From Pelistega europaea (lineage in GTDB: Bacteria; Pseudomonadota; Gammaproteobacteria; Burkholderiales; Burkholderiaceae_B), in NCBI RefSeq assembly GCF_013133775.1, contig NZ_JABGBO010000004.1, positions 124,001-188,000 of the forward strand: a stretch of DNA of 64,000 bases, given 5' to 3'. The translations under genes were made by a program, and so were the position numbers. Below the pieces are notes generated by a model that saw only the letters and a list, made by a program, of their open reading frames with translations, searched no databases and was not told the DNA's origin. Shown here piece by piece: positions 10,176 through 19,614 of the stretch (position 1 is the stretch's first letter; each line of letters begins with the position of its first letter).

Positions 10176-11222
10176 ATGCCTATTGTCCCTGATAACCTCT
10201 CCGCCCCTCGTGGCATCATCAGCCCAGAGCTTACCCATTCTAAAGAAGAATCGCTCGAGAGAGCTTTGCGTCCCAAAGTACTACGCGACTATACGGGTCA
10301 GGAGAAAGTATGCACTCAACTAGAAATCTTTATCAAAGCTGCTCGTAAACGTGGGGAACCTCTTGACCATGTGTTGTTATTTGGTCCTCCAGGGCTGGGA
10401 AAAACCACGCTCGCCCATATTATCGCCAACGAGATGGGATCACAGATGCGTCAGACTTCAGGACCTGTCCTAGAAAAACCAGGTGATCTTGCCTCTATCC
10501 TTACCAATTTACAGCCCAATGATGTGCTGTTTATTGATGAAATTCACCGTCTCTCACCCGTGGTAGAAGAGATTCTCTACCCTGCTTTAGAGGATTTTCA
10601 AATTGATATTATGATTGGTGAGGGACCTGCTGCACGTAGCATTAAAATTGATTTACAACCATTTACGCTGGTAGGAGCAACCACTCGTGCAGGGATGCTG
10701 ACAAACCCTCTGCGCGATCGTTTCGGCATCACTGCCCGCTTAGAGTTCTATAGCACTGAAGACCTAGCCAAGATTATTACTCGTAGTGCCAGATTACTCA
10801 ACTGTACTATTACTCCTGAAGGAGCTCTTGAGATTGCTCGTCGTTCACGAGGTACCCCACGTATCGCCAACCGCCTGTTACGCCGTGTACGTGACTATGC
10901 TGATGTACGTTTTGATGGCATTATCTCCGACCGCTGTGCCAGTGAAGCACTCAGTATGCTAGAAGTTGATCCACATGGTTTGGATTTAATGGATCGTAAA
11001 CTACTAGAGACTATTATTCACAAGTTTGATGGTGGTCCTGTCGGAGTAGATAACCTTGCCGCAGCTATTGGTGAAGAAAGCGATACCATTGAGGAAGTGA
11101 TTGAGCCCTATCTTATCCAACATGGTTTTATTCAACGCACTCCTCGTGGTCGTATTGCCACACCTAACGCATGGGAGCATTTTGGACTCAAAGTTCCGCA
11201 TAAAACACAGGAGCTTTTCTAA
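10176..11222 (+). CDS. ruvB: Holliday junction branch-migration ATPase RuvB
   Basis: RuvB is the hexameric motor that, with RuvA, drives branch migration of Holliday junctions. The AAA+ Walker [10 protein letters not shown] is near residue 70, Walker [10 protein letters not shown] follows, then sensor 1 GATTRAGML and the arginine-finger region PLRDRFG. The C-terminal winged helix carries the family's RTPRGR motif. I prefer the ATG at 10176 (MPIVPDN, 348 residues) over an in-frame GTG at 10170. ruvA and ruvC are not adjacent. A convergent hairpin separates it from the next gene. Confidence 0.97.
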   Translation: MPIVPDNLSAPRGIISPELTHSKEESLERALRPKVLRDYTGQEKVCTQLEIFIKAARKRGEPLDHVLLFGPPGLGKTTLAHIIANEMGSQMRQTSGPVLEKPGDLASILTNLQPNDVLFIDEIHRLSPVVEEILYPALEDFQIDIMIGEGPAARSIKIDLQPFTLVGATTRAGMLTNPLRDRFGITARLEFYSTEDLAKIITRSARLLNCTITPEGALEIARRSRGTPRIANRLLRRVRDYADVRFDGIISDRCASEALSMLEVDPHGLDLMDRKLLETIIHKFDGGPVGVDNLAAAIGEESDTIEEVIEPYLIQHGFIQRTPRGRIATPNAWEHFGLKVPHKTQELF

Positions 11223-11260
11223 ATATCATCGCAACCTTTCATCACTTGAAAGGCAATAAT

Positions 11261-11296
11261 AAAGGGCAGCATGATACACCTTATTTACTGCCCTTT
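11261..11296. terminator. Bidirectional hairpin between ruvB and the M24 peptidase gene
   Basis: A perfect 9-bp stem, AAAGGGCAG (11261-11269) with CTGCCCTTT (11288-11296), has an 18-nt loop and lies between two converging genes. Flanks are AT-rich with only short T runs on either strand. Confidence 0.55.
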
Positions 11297-11320
11297 CAAA
11301 TGATGAATCTATTATAGTGG

Positions 11321-13114
11321 CTAGATGGGTTGTGTTCTACGCTCTAACCACTCCAGTGCATCCCCACTTACATAAGGATGCAAGCGTGCCAATACCTCTG
11401 CATGGTAAGCATTCAACCATTGACGCTCCTCATTGGAAAGTAACGCAACAGTAATACAACGCGTATCAATAGGACAAAGTGTCAACGTTTCAAAGCGTAA
11501 GGCATCCACAAACTCTGTCTTATGAGCAGGGACGGCCGCTACCAAGTTTTCAATCCGCACTCCCCATTTACCTGGACGATAAACGCCTGGCTCATTAGAA
11601 GTAATCATCCCCTCCTTCATCGCTGTATGAGGGAATTGATAGGCACGGTGAGAAATGACTTGAGGACCCTCATGGACATTTAAGAAATACCCCACCCCAT
11701 GTCCTGTGCCATGACCATAATCTAAACCATTTTGCCACAAGGGGGTACGTGCCAAGGTATCGAGTAAAGCTGATGGATAATCACGAGGAAATACTGCCAG
11801 AGAAAGCTGAATCATTCCTTTAAGTACCACGGTGTAGTCAAATTTTTGTTCAATACTCGGGGTTCCAATAGGCACTACACGAGTAATATCAGTCGTACCG
11901 TTTAAGTACTGCCCACCAGAGTCAATTAATAATAGACCATCCCCTTTGATATAAGAAAAGGACTCTGGTGTTGCACGATAATGCGGCATCGCACCGTTGG
12001 CATTAAAACCAGCAATCGTAGCAAAACTTGGACTCACATAATGTGGTTGACGTGCACGGGCTGCACAGATTTTCTCATCAATCGTCAGTTCACTAATATT
12101 CTCTCCACTTTCCTGTGCCTTTTCCAACCAGGCAAAAAACTCACAAAGTGCGGCCCCATCTTGCTCCATTGCAGTACGCACATTAGCTAGGTCGGCTGCT
12201 GTTTTCTGAGATTTTAATAAACGCGAAGGATTAACTTGTTCAATCACTTTTTCACAAGCTGATTGACTTAATGCTAAAGTCATCCTATCGGGATCAATTA
12301 ACATGGTTGTATCTGCCGGCAAGGAAGTTAATACATCAGCAACTGTATCATAATCAGCAATTTCCACACCATCAGCCGCCAATGTCCCGGCTAATGCCAT
12401 ATCTATCTTATTTTGATGTACAAACAGCACTGCACGCTCAGCAGACAGTAATAAATGACCTAAAAAAACAGGATTGTAATCGACATCAGCACCACGTAGA
12501 TTTAATATCCATGCAATATCATCTAATGAAGAAATAAAGTGCCAATCAGCTCCTACGACTCGCATGCTATCACGCACCATCACCAATTTCTCAATGCGTG
12601 TTTGGCTAATGAATGGGGCTTTATGCTCATAAATCGCAGCACATGGTAAGGCCGGACGGTCCTTCCACAAACCAGCCACTAAATCCGTCTGTGTATAGAA
12701 CTGCACCTGTAAATTAGCAAGAACTTGTGTCATATGTCGATATTGTTTTAATGCCATCATGCTGCTATTAAAACCAACAACAGACTGAGATGATAAATGT
12801 GTCGCAAGCCAAGTATCCACAGTAGGCACATCAGGTTCACCTACTTTCATTAATACAATATCCGTATTTGCTAACTGTACTGTCGCTTGTTCCCAATAGC
12901 GGCTATCTACCCATAAACCAGCAAAATCTGCTGTCACTACAACAGTTCCAACAGAACCAGTAAACCCACTTAACCATACGCGTTGTTGCCAATACTCTGG
13001 TAAATATTCAGACAAATGTGGATCAGCAGAAGGCACAATCCACGCACTAATCTGATGCTCACGCATTGATTGACGCAACTGTGATAAGCGAGTGTTAGTA
13101 ACAGTTCCTGACAT
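11321..13114 (-). CDS. M24B Xaa-Pro aminopeptidase
   Basis: This cytosolic metalloprotease removes N-terminal residues preceding proline. The protein (597 residues) has the three-part form of the larger aminopeptidase P family: two creatinase-like N-terminal domains (about 1-310) and a C-terminal pita-bread catalytic domain. Metal-ligand segments visible are LLIDSGGQY with GTTDITR (Asp, Asp), GHGTGHGVGYFLNVHEGP (His) and ITSNEPGVY (Glu). The length and the C-terminal tail point to the eukaryote-like XPNPEP1 type rather than E. coli PepP (about 440). It appears to be transcribed alone; AAGGA precedes the ATG by about 9 nt. Confidence 0.92.
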   Translation of the reverse strand: MSGTVTNTRLSQLRQSMREHQISAWIVPSADPHLSEYLPEYWQQRVWLSGFTGSVGTVVVTADFAGLWVDSRYWEQATVQLANTDIVLMKVGEPDVPTVDTWLATHLSSQSVVGFNSSMMALKQYRHMTQVLANLQVQFYTQTDLVAGLWKDRPALPCAAIYEHKAPFISQTRIEKLVMVRDSMRVVGADWHFISSLDDIAWILNLRGADVDYNPVFLGHLLLSAERAVLFVHQNKIDMALAGTLAADGVEIADYDTVADVLTSLPADTTMLIDPDRMTLALSQSACEKVIEQVNPSRLLKSQKTAADLANVRTAMEQDGAALCEFFAWLEKAQESGENISELTIDEKICAARARQPHYVSPSFATIAGFNANGAMPHYRATPESFSYIKGDGLLLIDSGGQYLNGTTDITRVVPIGTPSIEQKFDYTVVLKGMIQLSLAVFPRDYPSALLDTLARTPLWQNGLDYGHGTGHGVGYFLNVHEGPQVISHRAYQFPHTAMKEGMITSNEPGVYRPGKWGVRIENLVAAVPAHKTEFVDALRFETLTLCPIDTRCITVALLSNEERQWLNAYHAEVLARLHPYVSGDALEWLERRTQPI

Positions 13115-13250
13115 GACACAATTTCCTTACATGTATAAAACGCTTATTATAAACCGCTTATCATGGATAAAAAAACTCTCCCTTGATAATACCTTTATAG
13201 AGAATACAAATAGCGATACAATGCGAATAAATTCTTTTTGAAGGAATGTC

Positions 13251-13616
13251 ATGTTACGCTTTTCTCTTATTTTTACTGCCTTATCAGGCTTTCTTGCTGT
13301 TGCTCTTGGTGCATTTGGTGCCCATGCTTTGAGAGGTACTCTTACTCCAGAACTATTAGCTGTATGGCACACAGGAGTGCTTTATCAGTTTTTTCACACC
13401 TTGGCGTTATTAGGAACAGTTTGTTTATCTCAATGGTTACATCCACAGTGGCAAAGACGCAGCATGGTATTCTTTATGTTGGGGATTGTCTTGTTCTCAG
13501 GCAGTCTTTATGCCCTAGTACTAGTTGGCTTGGGTAAGCTTGGTATCATTACACCAATCGGCGGTTTGTGCTTTTTGCTAGGTTGGTTATGTTTGGGGAT
13601 TGGAATAAAGAAGTAG
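13251..13616 (+). CDS. DUF423 membrane protein (YgdD family)
   Basis: This 121-residue inner-membrane protein has about four hydrophobic segments. It opens with FSLIFTALSGFLAVALGAFGAHAL, the conserved start of DUF423, including the GAFGAHAL motif. TGVLYQFFHTLALL and a C-terminal TPIGGLCFLLGWL segment are also family features. The ribosome binding site AAGGA lies 7 nt before the ATG. No biochemical function is established for the family. It is transcribed toward carB, with a strong hairpin between them. Confidence 0.9.
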   Translation: MLRFSLIFTALSGFLAVALGAFGAHALRGTLTPELLAVWHTGVLYQFFHTLALLGTVCLSQWLHPQWQRRSMVFFMLGIVLFSGSLYALVLVGLGKLGIITPIGGLCFLLGWLCLGIGIKK

Positions 13617-13682
13617 TACTTCTTCACTAATATGACACTCAAAAACCTAATCAGATAAAAAGATAAGTCAGACTGGTCTATT

Positions 13683-13729
13683 CTCTCACATCACCCAGGA
13701 GGCTAAAGTAGCCTCTTGGGTGTAGAGAG
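13683..13729 (+). terminator. Hairpin between DUF423 gene and carB
   Basis: A 13-bp stem (13692-13704 with 13710-13722) with a 5-nt loop is nested in an outer CTCTC/GAGAG stem. One pair is G-U when read from the plus strand and a C-A mismatch on the minus strand, so the hairpin favours the plus-strand transcript. No T run follows. Confidence 0.5.
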
Positions 13730-13752
13730 TAATTAACAATGCAGGGGAACTC

Positions 13753-16700
13753 CTACTTATTATGCATCTCTTGGAGAGGATAAACCTTAATCCCTTGAGA
13801 TTCACGCAGATACTGCATACCTTCCACTGCTGCACGAGCACCTGCAATCGTCGTATAGAAAGTCACGCGGGCAGCTAATGCATGAGTACGAATTGCACGA
13901 GAGTCATTAATCGCATTACGACGCTCTTCAACGGTATTAATCACTAAGTTGATTTCGCCATTTTTCAACATATCCACGATATGTGGGCGACCCTCAGTAA
14001 CTTTATTCACGATTTGAACAGGAATACCTGCCTCAGATAAAGTTGCAGCAGTACCGCGTGTTGCGGCAATCTTAAAGCCTAGCTTCACTAAACCCTGAGC
14101 CACCGGAATCGCTTTGTGTTTATCTTGTGCTTTAACACTAATAAATACTAAACCCGATTCAGGTAGAGTCACTCCTGCCGCAATTTGTGATTTGACAAAT
14201 GCTTCACCAAATGTCTCACCAATTCCCATCACTTCACCTGTTGACTTCATCTCTGGGCCAAGGATGGTATCTACACCAGGGAACTTCACAAATGGGAATA
14301 CAGCCTCTTTTACGCAGTAGTAGCGAGGAGAGATTTCCTTGGTGATACCCTGCTCAGCTAAAGACTTACCTGCCATTACACGAGCAGAAATCTTGGCTAA
14401 TTGCAAACCTGTTGCTTTGGAGACATAAGGCACAGTACGAGATGCACGTGGGTTAACTTCTAGTACAAACACTTTATCTTGTTGTACGGCAAACTGTACG
14501 TTCATCAAGCCTTTCACATTCAATGCCTTAGCCATCACACGAGTTTGACGTTTGATTTCTTCAACAATCGCTGGTGATAAAGAGTAAGGAGGTAAACTGC
14601 AAGCCGAGTCACCAGAGTGAACACCTGCTTGTTCTATATGCTCCATCACACCGCCAATAAAGACGGTTTCTCCATCAGAGATACAATCTACATCAATCTC
14701 TGTTGCATCATTTAAGAAGCGATCTAGCAGCACAGGAGAATCGTTGCTCACCTTAACCGCTTCACGCATATAACGCTCTAAATCGGCTTGTTCATGAACA
14801 ATTTCCATAGCACGTCCACCCAATACATAAGATGGGCGTACTACGAGTGGATAGCCAATATCCTCGGCATGAGCAATCGCCTCTGCCTCCGTGCGAGCTG
14901 TACGATTAGGTGGTTGTTGTAAACCAAGTTTTTGGAGCAGTTTTTGGAAACGCTCACGGTCTTCGGCAATATCAATAGACTCTGGACTTGTACCAATGAT
15001 AGGTACTCCATTAGCTTCTAGTGCACGAGCCAATTTAAGCGGTGTTTGACCACCATATTGCACAATCATGCCGATAGGTTTCTCTACATTCACGATTTCA
15101 AGCACATCTTCTAATGTGAGTGGCTCAAAATATAGACGGTCAGAGGTATCGTAGTCAGTAGAAACAGTCTCTGGGTTGCAATTCACCATGATAGTTTCAT
15201 AACCGTCCTCGCGCAATGCCATGGCAGCATGCACACAACAATAGTCAAACTCAATACCTTGGCCAATTCGGTTAGGGCCGCCACCAAGAACAATGATTTT
15301 CTTTTTGTCTGTCGGTTGTGCTTCACATTCTTCTTCGTAAGTGGAGTACATATAAGCAGTGTTAGTTGCAAACTCTGCTGCACAAGTATCCACACGCTTA
15401 TACACAGGACGAATACCATATTGGTGACGTGTCTTGCGTACTTCCGTCTCTGAAGTGTCTAGCAAGTATGCCAAGCGTCGATCAGAGAAACCAGCACGTT
15501 TTATTTCACGTAATGTATCAGCATCTAAATCAGCTAGCGTTTTCTGCTCTAATGCCAATTCGATGTCCACGATTTCTTTGATTTGTTGTAAGAACCAAGG
15601 GTCAATCTTCGTGAGCTGATGTACTTCCTCAAGTGTGAAACCTTTGTCAAATGCATCACCCACATACCAGATACGTTCTGGGCCAGGCTCAGCTAACTCC
15701 ACCTGCAATGTTTCACGGTCAATGGTCTTCTGATTCAAACCATCCACACCGACTTCCAAACCACGTAATGCTTTTTGGAAAGACTCTTTAAAGGTACGAC
15801 CAATTGCCATTACCTCACCTACCGATTTCATTTGAGTGGTCAAACGAGAATCGGCTTGTGGGAATTTTTCAAAAGCAAAACGAGGCACCTTGGTCACCAC
15901 GTAGTCGATGGTTGGCTCAAAAGAGGCTGGTGTTGCACCACCGGTGATTTCATTTTTCAATTCATCAAGCGTGTAACCTACCGCAAGACGAGCAGCCACC
16001 TTGGCGATAGGGAAACCAGTCGCTTTAGAGGCTAAGGCAGATGAGCGTGACACACGAGGGTTCATCTCAATCACAATCATACGACCATTAGCCGGATTGA
16101 CAGCAAACTGTACGTTAGAACCGCCTGTGTCCACACCAATCTCACGCAATACAGCGATAGAAGCGTCACGCATGATTTGGTATTCTTTATCGGTCAATGT
16201 TTGTGCTGGTGCTACGGTGATAGAGTCACCTGTGTGTACACCCATAGGGTCTAAGTTTTCAATAGAACATACGATAATGCAGTTATCCGCCTTATCACGT
16301 ACGACTTCCATCTCAAACTCTTTCCACCCCAACATAGACTCTTCAATCAAGAGCTCACTGGTAGGAGAGGCTTCTAAACCACGACGGCAGATAGTCTCAA
16401 ACTCTTCTGGGTTATACGCAATACCACCACCTGAACCACCTAGGGTAAAGCTAGGACGAATCACTACAGGGAACCCAGAAGTGCCAATTTCACTAGCAAT
16501 GCGTTGTTGAACTTCCCACGCTTCTTCCATAGAGTGTGCTACGCCAGATTTGGCAGACTCCAGTCCAATGGAAGTCATAGCTTCTTTAAACTTCAAACGA
16601 TCTTCTGCTTTTTCAATGGCTTTTTCATTGGCCCCAATAAGCTCTACCTTATGTTTAGCTAATACACCATGACGCGCTAAATCTAATGCACAGTTGAGTG

Positions 16701-16983
16701 CTGTTTGCCCCCCCATTGTAGGGAGTAACGCATCAGGCTGTTCAGCCTCAATAATTTTTTCCAATGCTTGCCATGTAATCGGCTCAATATAAGTCACATC
16801 TGCTGTGTCAGGGTCTGTCATAATGGTCGCAGGATTGCTATTGACCAAAATAGTTCGATACCCCTCTGCTTTGAGTGCTTTACATGCTTGAGCACCAGAA
16901 TAGTCAAACTCACACGCCTGACCAATCACAATAGGTCCAGCGCCAATAATCAAAATACTTTTTATGTCGGTACGTTTAGGCAT
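13753..16983 (-). CDS. carB: Carbamoyl-phosphate synthase large subunit
   Basis: CarB makes carbamoyl phosphate from bicarbonate, ATP and ammonia supplied by CarA, feeding arginine and pyrimidine synthesis. The 1076 residues show the two homologous halves, each with a pre-ATP-grasp segment: [20 protein letters not shown] near residue 12 and [21 protein letters not shown] near 570. Each is followed by an ATP-grasp domain. The C-terminal 130 residues form the MGS-like allosteric domain. Length matches the family (1073 in E. coli). It starts 6 nt after carA, in an operon. Confidence 0.98.
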   Translation of the reverse strand: MPKRTDIKSILIIGAGPIVIGQACEFDYSGAQACKALKAEGYRTILVNSNPATIMTDPDTADVTYIEPITWQALEKIIEAEQPDALLPTMGGQTALNCALDLARHGVLAKHKVELIGANEKAIEKAEDRLKFKEAMTSIGLESAKSGVAHSMEEAWEVQQRIASEIGTSGFPVVIRPSFTLGGSGGGIAYNPEEFETICRRGLEASPTSELLIEESMLGWKEFEMEVVRDKADNCIIVCSIENLDPMGVHTGDSITVAPAQTLTDKEYQIMRDASIAVLREIGVDTGGSNVQFAVNPANGRMIVIEMNPRVSRSSALASKATGFPIAKVAARLAVGYTLDELKNEITGGATPASFEPTIDYVVTKVPRFAFEKFPQADSRLTTQMKSVGEVMAIGRTFKESFQKALRGLEVGVDGLNQKTIDRETLQVELAEPGPERIWYVGDAFDKGFTLEEVHQLTKIDPWFLQQIKEIVDIELALEQKTLADLDADTLREIKRAGFSDRRLAYLLDTSETEVRKTRHQYGIRPVYKRVDTCAAEFATNTAYMYSTYEEECEAQPTDKKKIIVLGGGPNRIGQGIEFDYCCVHAAMALREDGYETIMVNCNPETVSTDYDTSDRLYFEPLTLEDVLEIVNVEKPIGMIVQYGGQTPLKLARALEANGVPIIGTSPESIDIAEDRERFQKLLQKLGLQQPPNRTARTEAEAIAHAEDIGYPLVVRPSYVLGGRAMEIVHEQADLERYMREAVKVSNDSPVLLDRFLNDATEIDVDCISDGETVFIGGVMEHIEQAGVHSGDSACSLPPYSLSPAIVEEIKRQTRVMAKALNVKGLMNVQFAVQQDKVFVLEVNPRASRTVPYVSKATGLQLAKISARVMAGKSLAEQGITKEISPRYYCVKEAVFPFVKFPGVDTILGPEMKSTGEVMGIGETFGEAFVKSQIAAGVTLPESGLVFISVKAQDKHKAIPVAQGLVKLGFKIAATRGTAATLSEAGIPVQIVNKVTEGRPHIVDMLKNGEINLVINTVEERRNAINDSRAIRTHALAARVTFYTTIAGARAAVEGMQYLRESQGIKVYPLQEMHNK

Positions 16984-16989
16984 AGTTCC

Positions 16990-18138
16990 CTACTTCGCCA
17001 TAAGGCTAATAAATTTGTCAAACAGTTCGATAATATCGTGAGGGCCAGGACTAGCTTCTGGGTGTCCTTGGAAGCAGAATGCTGGACGATCCGTCAATTC
17101 AAACCCTTGTAATGTGCCATCAAATAAAGAAATATGCGTCATACGTGCATTGCTAGGCAAAGTATCAGCATCTACCGCAAAACCATGGTTTTGACTAGTG
17201 ATATATACACGACCAGTGGTTAAATCTTTAACTGGGTGGTTAGCACCATGATGACCTGTTTTCATCTTCACTGTCTTAGCGCCTAATGCTAGACCCATAA
17301 TTTGATGACCTAAACAGATACCAAAAAGCGGAATTTTCTTATCAAGAATTTGTTTGGCTGTCTCAATAGCGTATTCTACAGCTTGTGGGTCTCCTGGACC
17401 ATTGGCGAGGAAAACACCATCTGGGTTCAAGGCTAATACTTGTTCTGCTGGTGTTTGTGATGGTACTAAAGTCACACGACAACCTCTATCAGCCAATAAA
17501 CGTAGAATATTAGATTTCACACCGAAATCATACGCTACAACATGGTATTTATCCTGTGCTGGCTTGGTGTAGCCTGTACCTAATTGCCAGGTGCCTTGAG
17601 TCCATTCTTGTTCTGCTTTCACACTAACTTGAGTAGCTAAATCCTGTCCCACCATACCAGGGTATGAACGAGCTAATTCAAGAGCTTTCTGTTCATCATC
17701 TCCCACTAGGATACATGCACCCTGTGCACCACCTTCACGAAGGATACGTGTCAATTTACGAGTATCAATTTCCGCAATCGCTACAATACCGTGGTCACGT
17801 AGGTAATCAGGCAAAGATTGAGTAGCACGGAAATTAGATAACAAAGTTGGGCAGTTACGAATCACCAAACCTGCTGCATGGATATGAGAAGACTCCACAT
17901 CTTCTGGGTTAACACCAGTATTACCAATATGTGGATAAGTGAGAGTAACGATTTGTTGGGTGTAACTTGGATCAGTAAGAATCTCTTGATAACCCGTCAT
18001 GGAAGTATTAAAAACGATTTCAGCAACAGTATGACCAGAAGCACCGATAGATAGACCTTTAAAAATCGTACCATCGGCAAGGGCCAAAATTGCTGTAGGA
18101 AAGTTCTGATTTCCCTTAAGTAAAGATGACAGCGCCAT
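16990..18138 (-). CDS. carA: Carbamoyl-phosphate synthase small subunit
   Basis: CarA is the glutaminase that hydrolyses glutamine and channels ammonia to CarB. The N-terminal domain begins [17 protein letters not shown]. The class I glutamine amidotransferase domain shows [19 protein letters not shown] with the nucleophilic Cys, and the His/Glu pair in [13 protein letters not shown]. Length is 382. The gene is preceded by 200 nt of AT-rich DNA that must hold the carAB promoter. A GGGG stretch about 7 nt before the ATG is the only ribosome-binding-site-like signal. Confidence 0.98.
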   Translation of the reverse strand: MALSSLLKGNQNFPTAILALADGTIFKGLSIGASGHTVAEIVFNTSMTGYQEILTDPSYTQQIVTLTYPHIGNTGVNPEDVESSHIHAAGLVIRNCPTLLSNFRATQSLPDYLRDHGIVAIAEIDTRKLTRILREGGAQGACILVGDDEQKALELARSYPGMVGQDLATQVSVKAEQEWTQGTWQLGTGYTKPAQDKYHVVAYDFGVKSNILRLLADRGCRVTLVPSQTPAEQVLALNPDGVFLANGPGDPQAVEYAIETAKQILDKKIPLFGICLGHQIMGLALGAKTVKMKTGHHGANHPVKDLTTGRVYITSQNHGFAVDADTLPSNARMTHISLFDGTLQGFELTDRPAFCFQGHPEASPGPHDIIELFDKFISLMAK

Positions 18139-18341
18139 AAAACCCCAGATAGTTAAAATTCAGTAAGTAAACTTTCTGATTATACCCTTTTATCTGTTTT
18201 TATACTGGAAAACCCGAGGTTTTAAGGAAAATAATTACCATCTTTATGATGGCTTAACTGCTATTTTTTAAGAGTGATGGCGACGCATTGGAGAACACCA
18301 AACAAACCATTTAATCTATTATTTAAAGAAATTTAAATAAA

Positions 18342-18947
18342 TTAATCACTTCTACGTTCAGTTAATGCCCAAGCAATAGTACCAGCATCTACATATTCTA
18401 GTTCACTACCGCTAGGTACCCCTCTAGCAATACGTGATACCTTTATGCCTTGTTCGCGTAAAACATTACCGAGATAATGTGCGGTGGTTTCTCCCTCTGC
18501 TGTAAAGTTATTCGCTAAGATAACCTCCTGCACAGGATAATCAAACACTCGTTTAAGTAGACGTTCAAACCCCAAGGTATCTCCTCCCACCCCCTCTAGA
18601 GGAGAAAGTTTGCCCATTAATACATAATAAAGTCCATGATAGCTGTGACTTGCCTCAATCATATTTAAATCGGCTGCCGTCTCTACCACGCAAAGCAAAG
18701 AATGATCACGACGAGGACTAGAACAAATGGCACAGACATCCTCTTTAGTAAAAGAGTTGCACATCTTGCAATGTTTTAAATCAGTCAATGCACTGTCAAT
18801 TGCCTGACTAATGCGTTGTGCTGATTCACGATCGTATTGCAATAAGTGATAAGCCATACGCCGAGCAGTACGCTTACCCACACCAGGCAACTTAGTTAGT
18901 GCCTCAATCAACTCATGTAATGGCTCTGGTTCTGGAAGTATACTCAT
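18342..18947 (-). CDS. recR: Recombination mediator RecR
   Basis: RecR works with RecF and RecO to load RecA on SSB-coated gaps. The helix-hairpin-helix LTKLPGVGKRTARRMA is near residues 17-32. The C4 zinc finger CKMC...CAIC lies around 60-75. The Toprim domain starts LLCVVETAADL, and the C-terminus carries the Walker-B-like region ending in GSELEYVDAGT. Length (201) is typical. It is the last gene of a dnaX-ybaB-recR set; the ybaB-recR gap is 88 nt. Confidence 0.97.
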   Translation of the reverse strand: MSILPEPEPLHELIEALTKLPGVGKRTARRMAYHLLQYDRESAQRISQAIDSALTDLKHCKMCNSFTKEDVCAICSSPRRDHSLLCVVETAADLNMIEASHSYHGLYYVLMGKLSPLEGVGGDTLGFERLLKRVFDYPVQEVILANNFTAEGETTAHYLGNVLREQGIKVSRIARGVPSGSELEYVDAGTIAWALTERRSD

Positions 18948-19035
18948 GACGTGATACCCGCTGTTATTTACCTAAAAATGAGCCCTAATCATTAACTCAT
19001 TAAATCAGAGCTCTTTTTTGTGTCAATACAGGTAC

Positions 19036-19368
19036 TTAGAATGGAAACTTAAATCCGCCAGGTAATGGCATCCCAGCCGTTACAGCAGACATCTTCTCTT
19101 GAGTAGTGCTATCTACTTTACGTAAAGCATCGTTGACCGCTGCAGCAATTAAATCCTCAAGAAACTCTTTCTCTTCAGCATCAGCTAATAATGAAGAATC
19201 AATAGTAATGCGTTTTACATCATGACGGCAAGTCATTGATACTTTTACAAGACCACCCCCAGCAGCCCCCTCTACCACGATTTCACCCAAAGACTCTTGG
19301 GCTTTTTTCATGTTTTCTTGCATTTGTTGTGCTTGCTTCATTAGCCCTGCAAGTTGATTTTTCATCAT
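19036..19368 (-). CDS. ybaB: YbaB/EbfC nucleoid-associated protein
   Basis: This 110-residue DNA-binding protein is thought to shape the nucleoid and is nearly always found between dnaX and recR. The N-terminus [20 protein letters not shown] is the family's amphipathic helix, and [21 protein letters not shown] the beta-sheet core. The C-terminus is [12 protein letters not shown]. Two adjacent ATG codons (19368 and 19365) both fit; AAGGA lies upstream. A 246-nt gap from dnaX suggests its own promoter in addition to read-through. Confidence 0.95.
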   Translation of the reverse strand: MMKNQLAGLMKQAQQMQENMKKAQESLGEIVVEGAAGGGLVKVSMTCRHDVKRITIDSSLLADAEEKEFLEDLIAAAVNDALRKVDSTTQEKMSAVTAGMPLPGGFKFPF

Positions 19369-19614
19369 AATAAAAAATTCCTTTTAAAAGCAAAAAGATA
19401 ATCTTATCAATATAAAACAGCTAAAGTTACTATGACATTTCTGCATTATCTCATCGAAAACATTTTGATGATTTTTATCAGAAACAGCATCACTATTTAT
19501 ATTTTTCTAGGTGGTTATTATATACATATTATACGTAGATAATCATTGATACTATGGTGAAAGCCACAGACAAGACCCAACCACAAGAATTGCTTATCTT
19601 GCTTTAAACCACAT

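Noticed and set aside
13127-13372. Minus-strand frame opposite the DUF423 gene
   Set aside because: It is a shadow of a recognisable plus-strand gene with a good ribosome binding site.
19369-19614. Fur-box-like word between dnaX and ybaB
   Set aside because: A GATAATCATTGAT word is present, but too few positions match the 19-bp consensus and the genes have no iron link.
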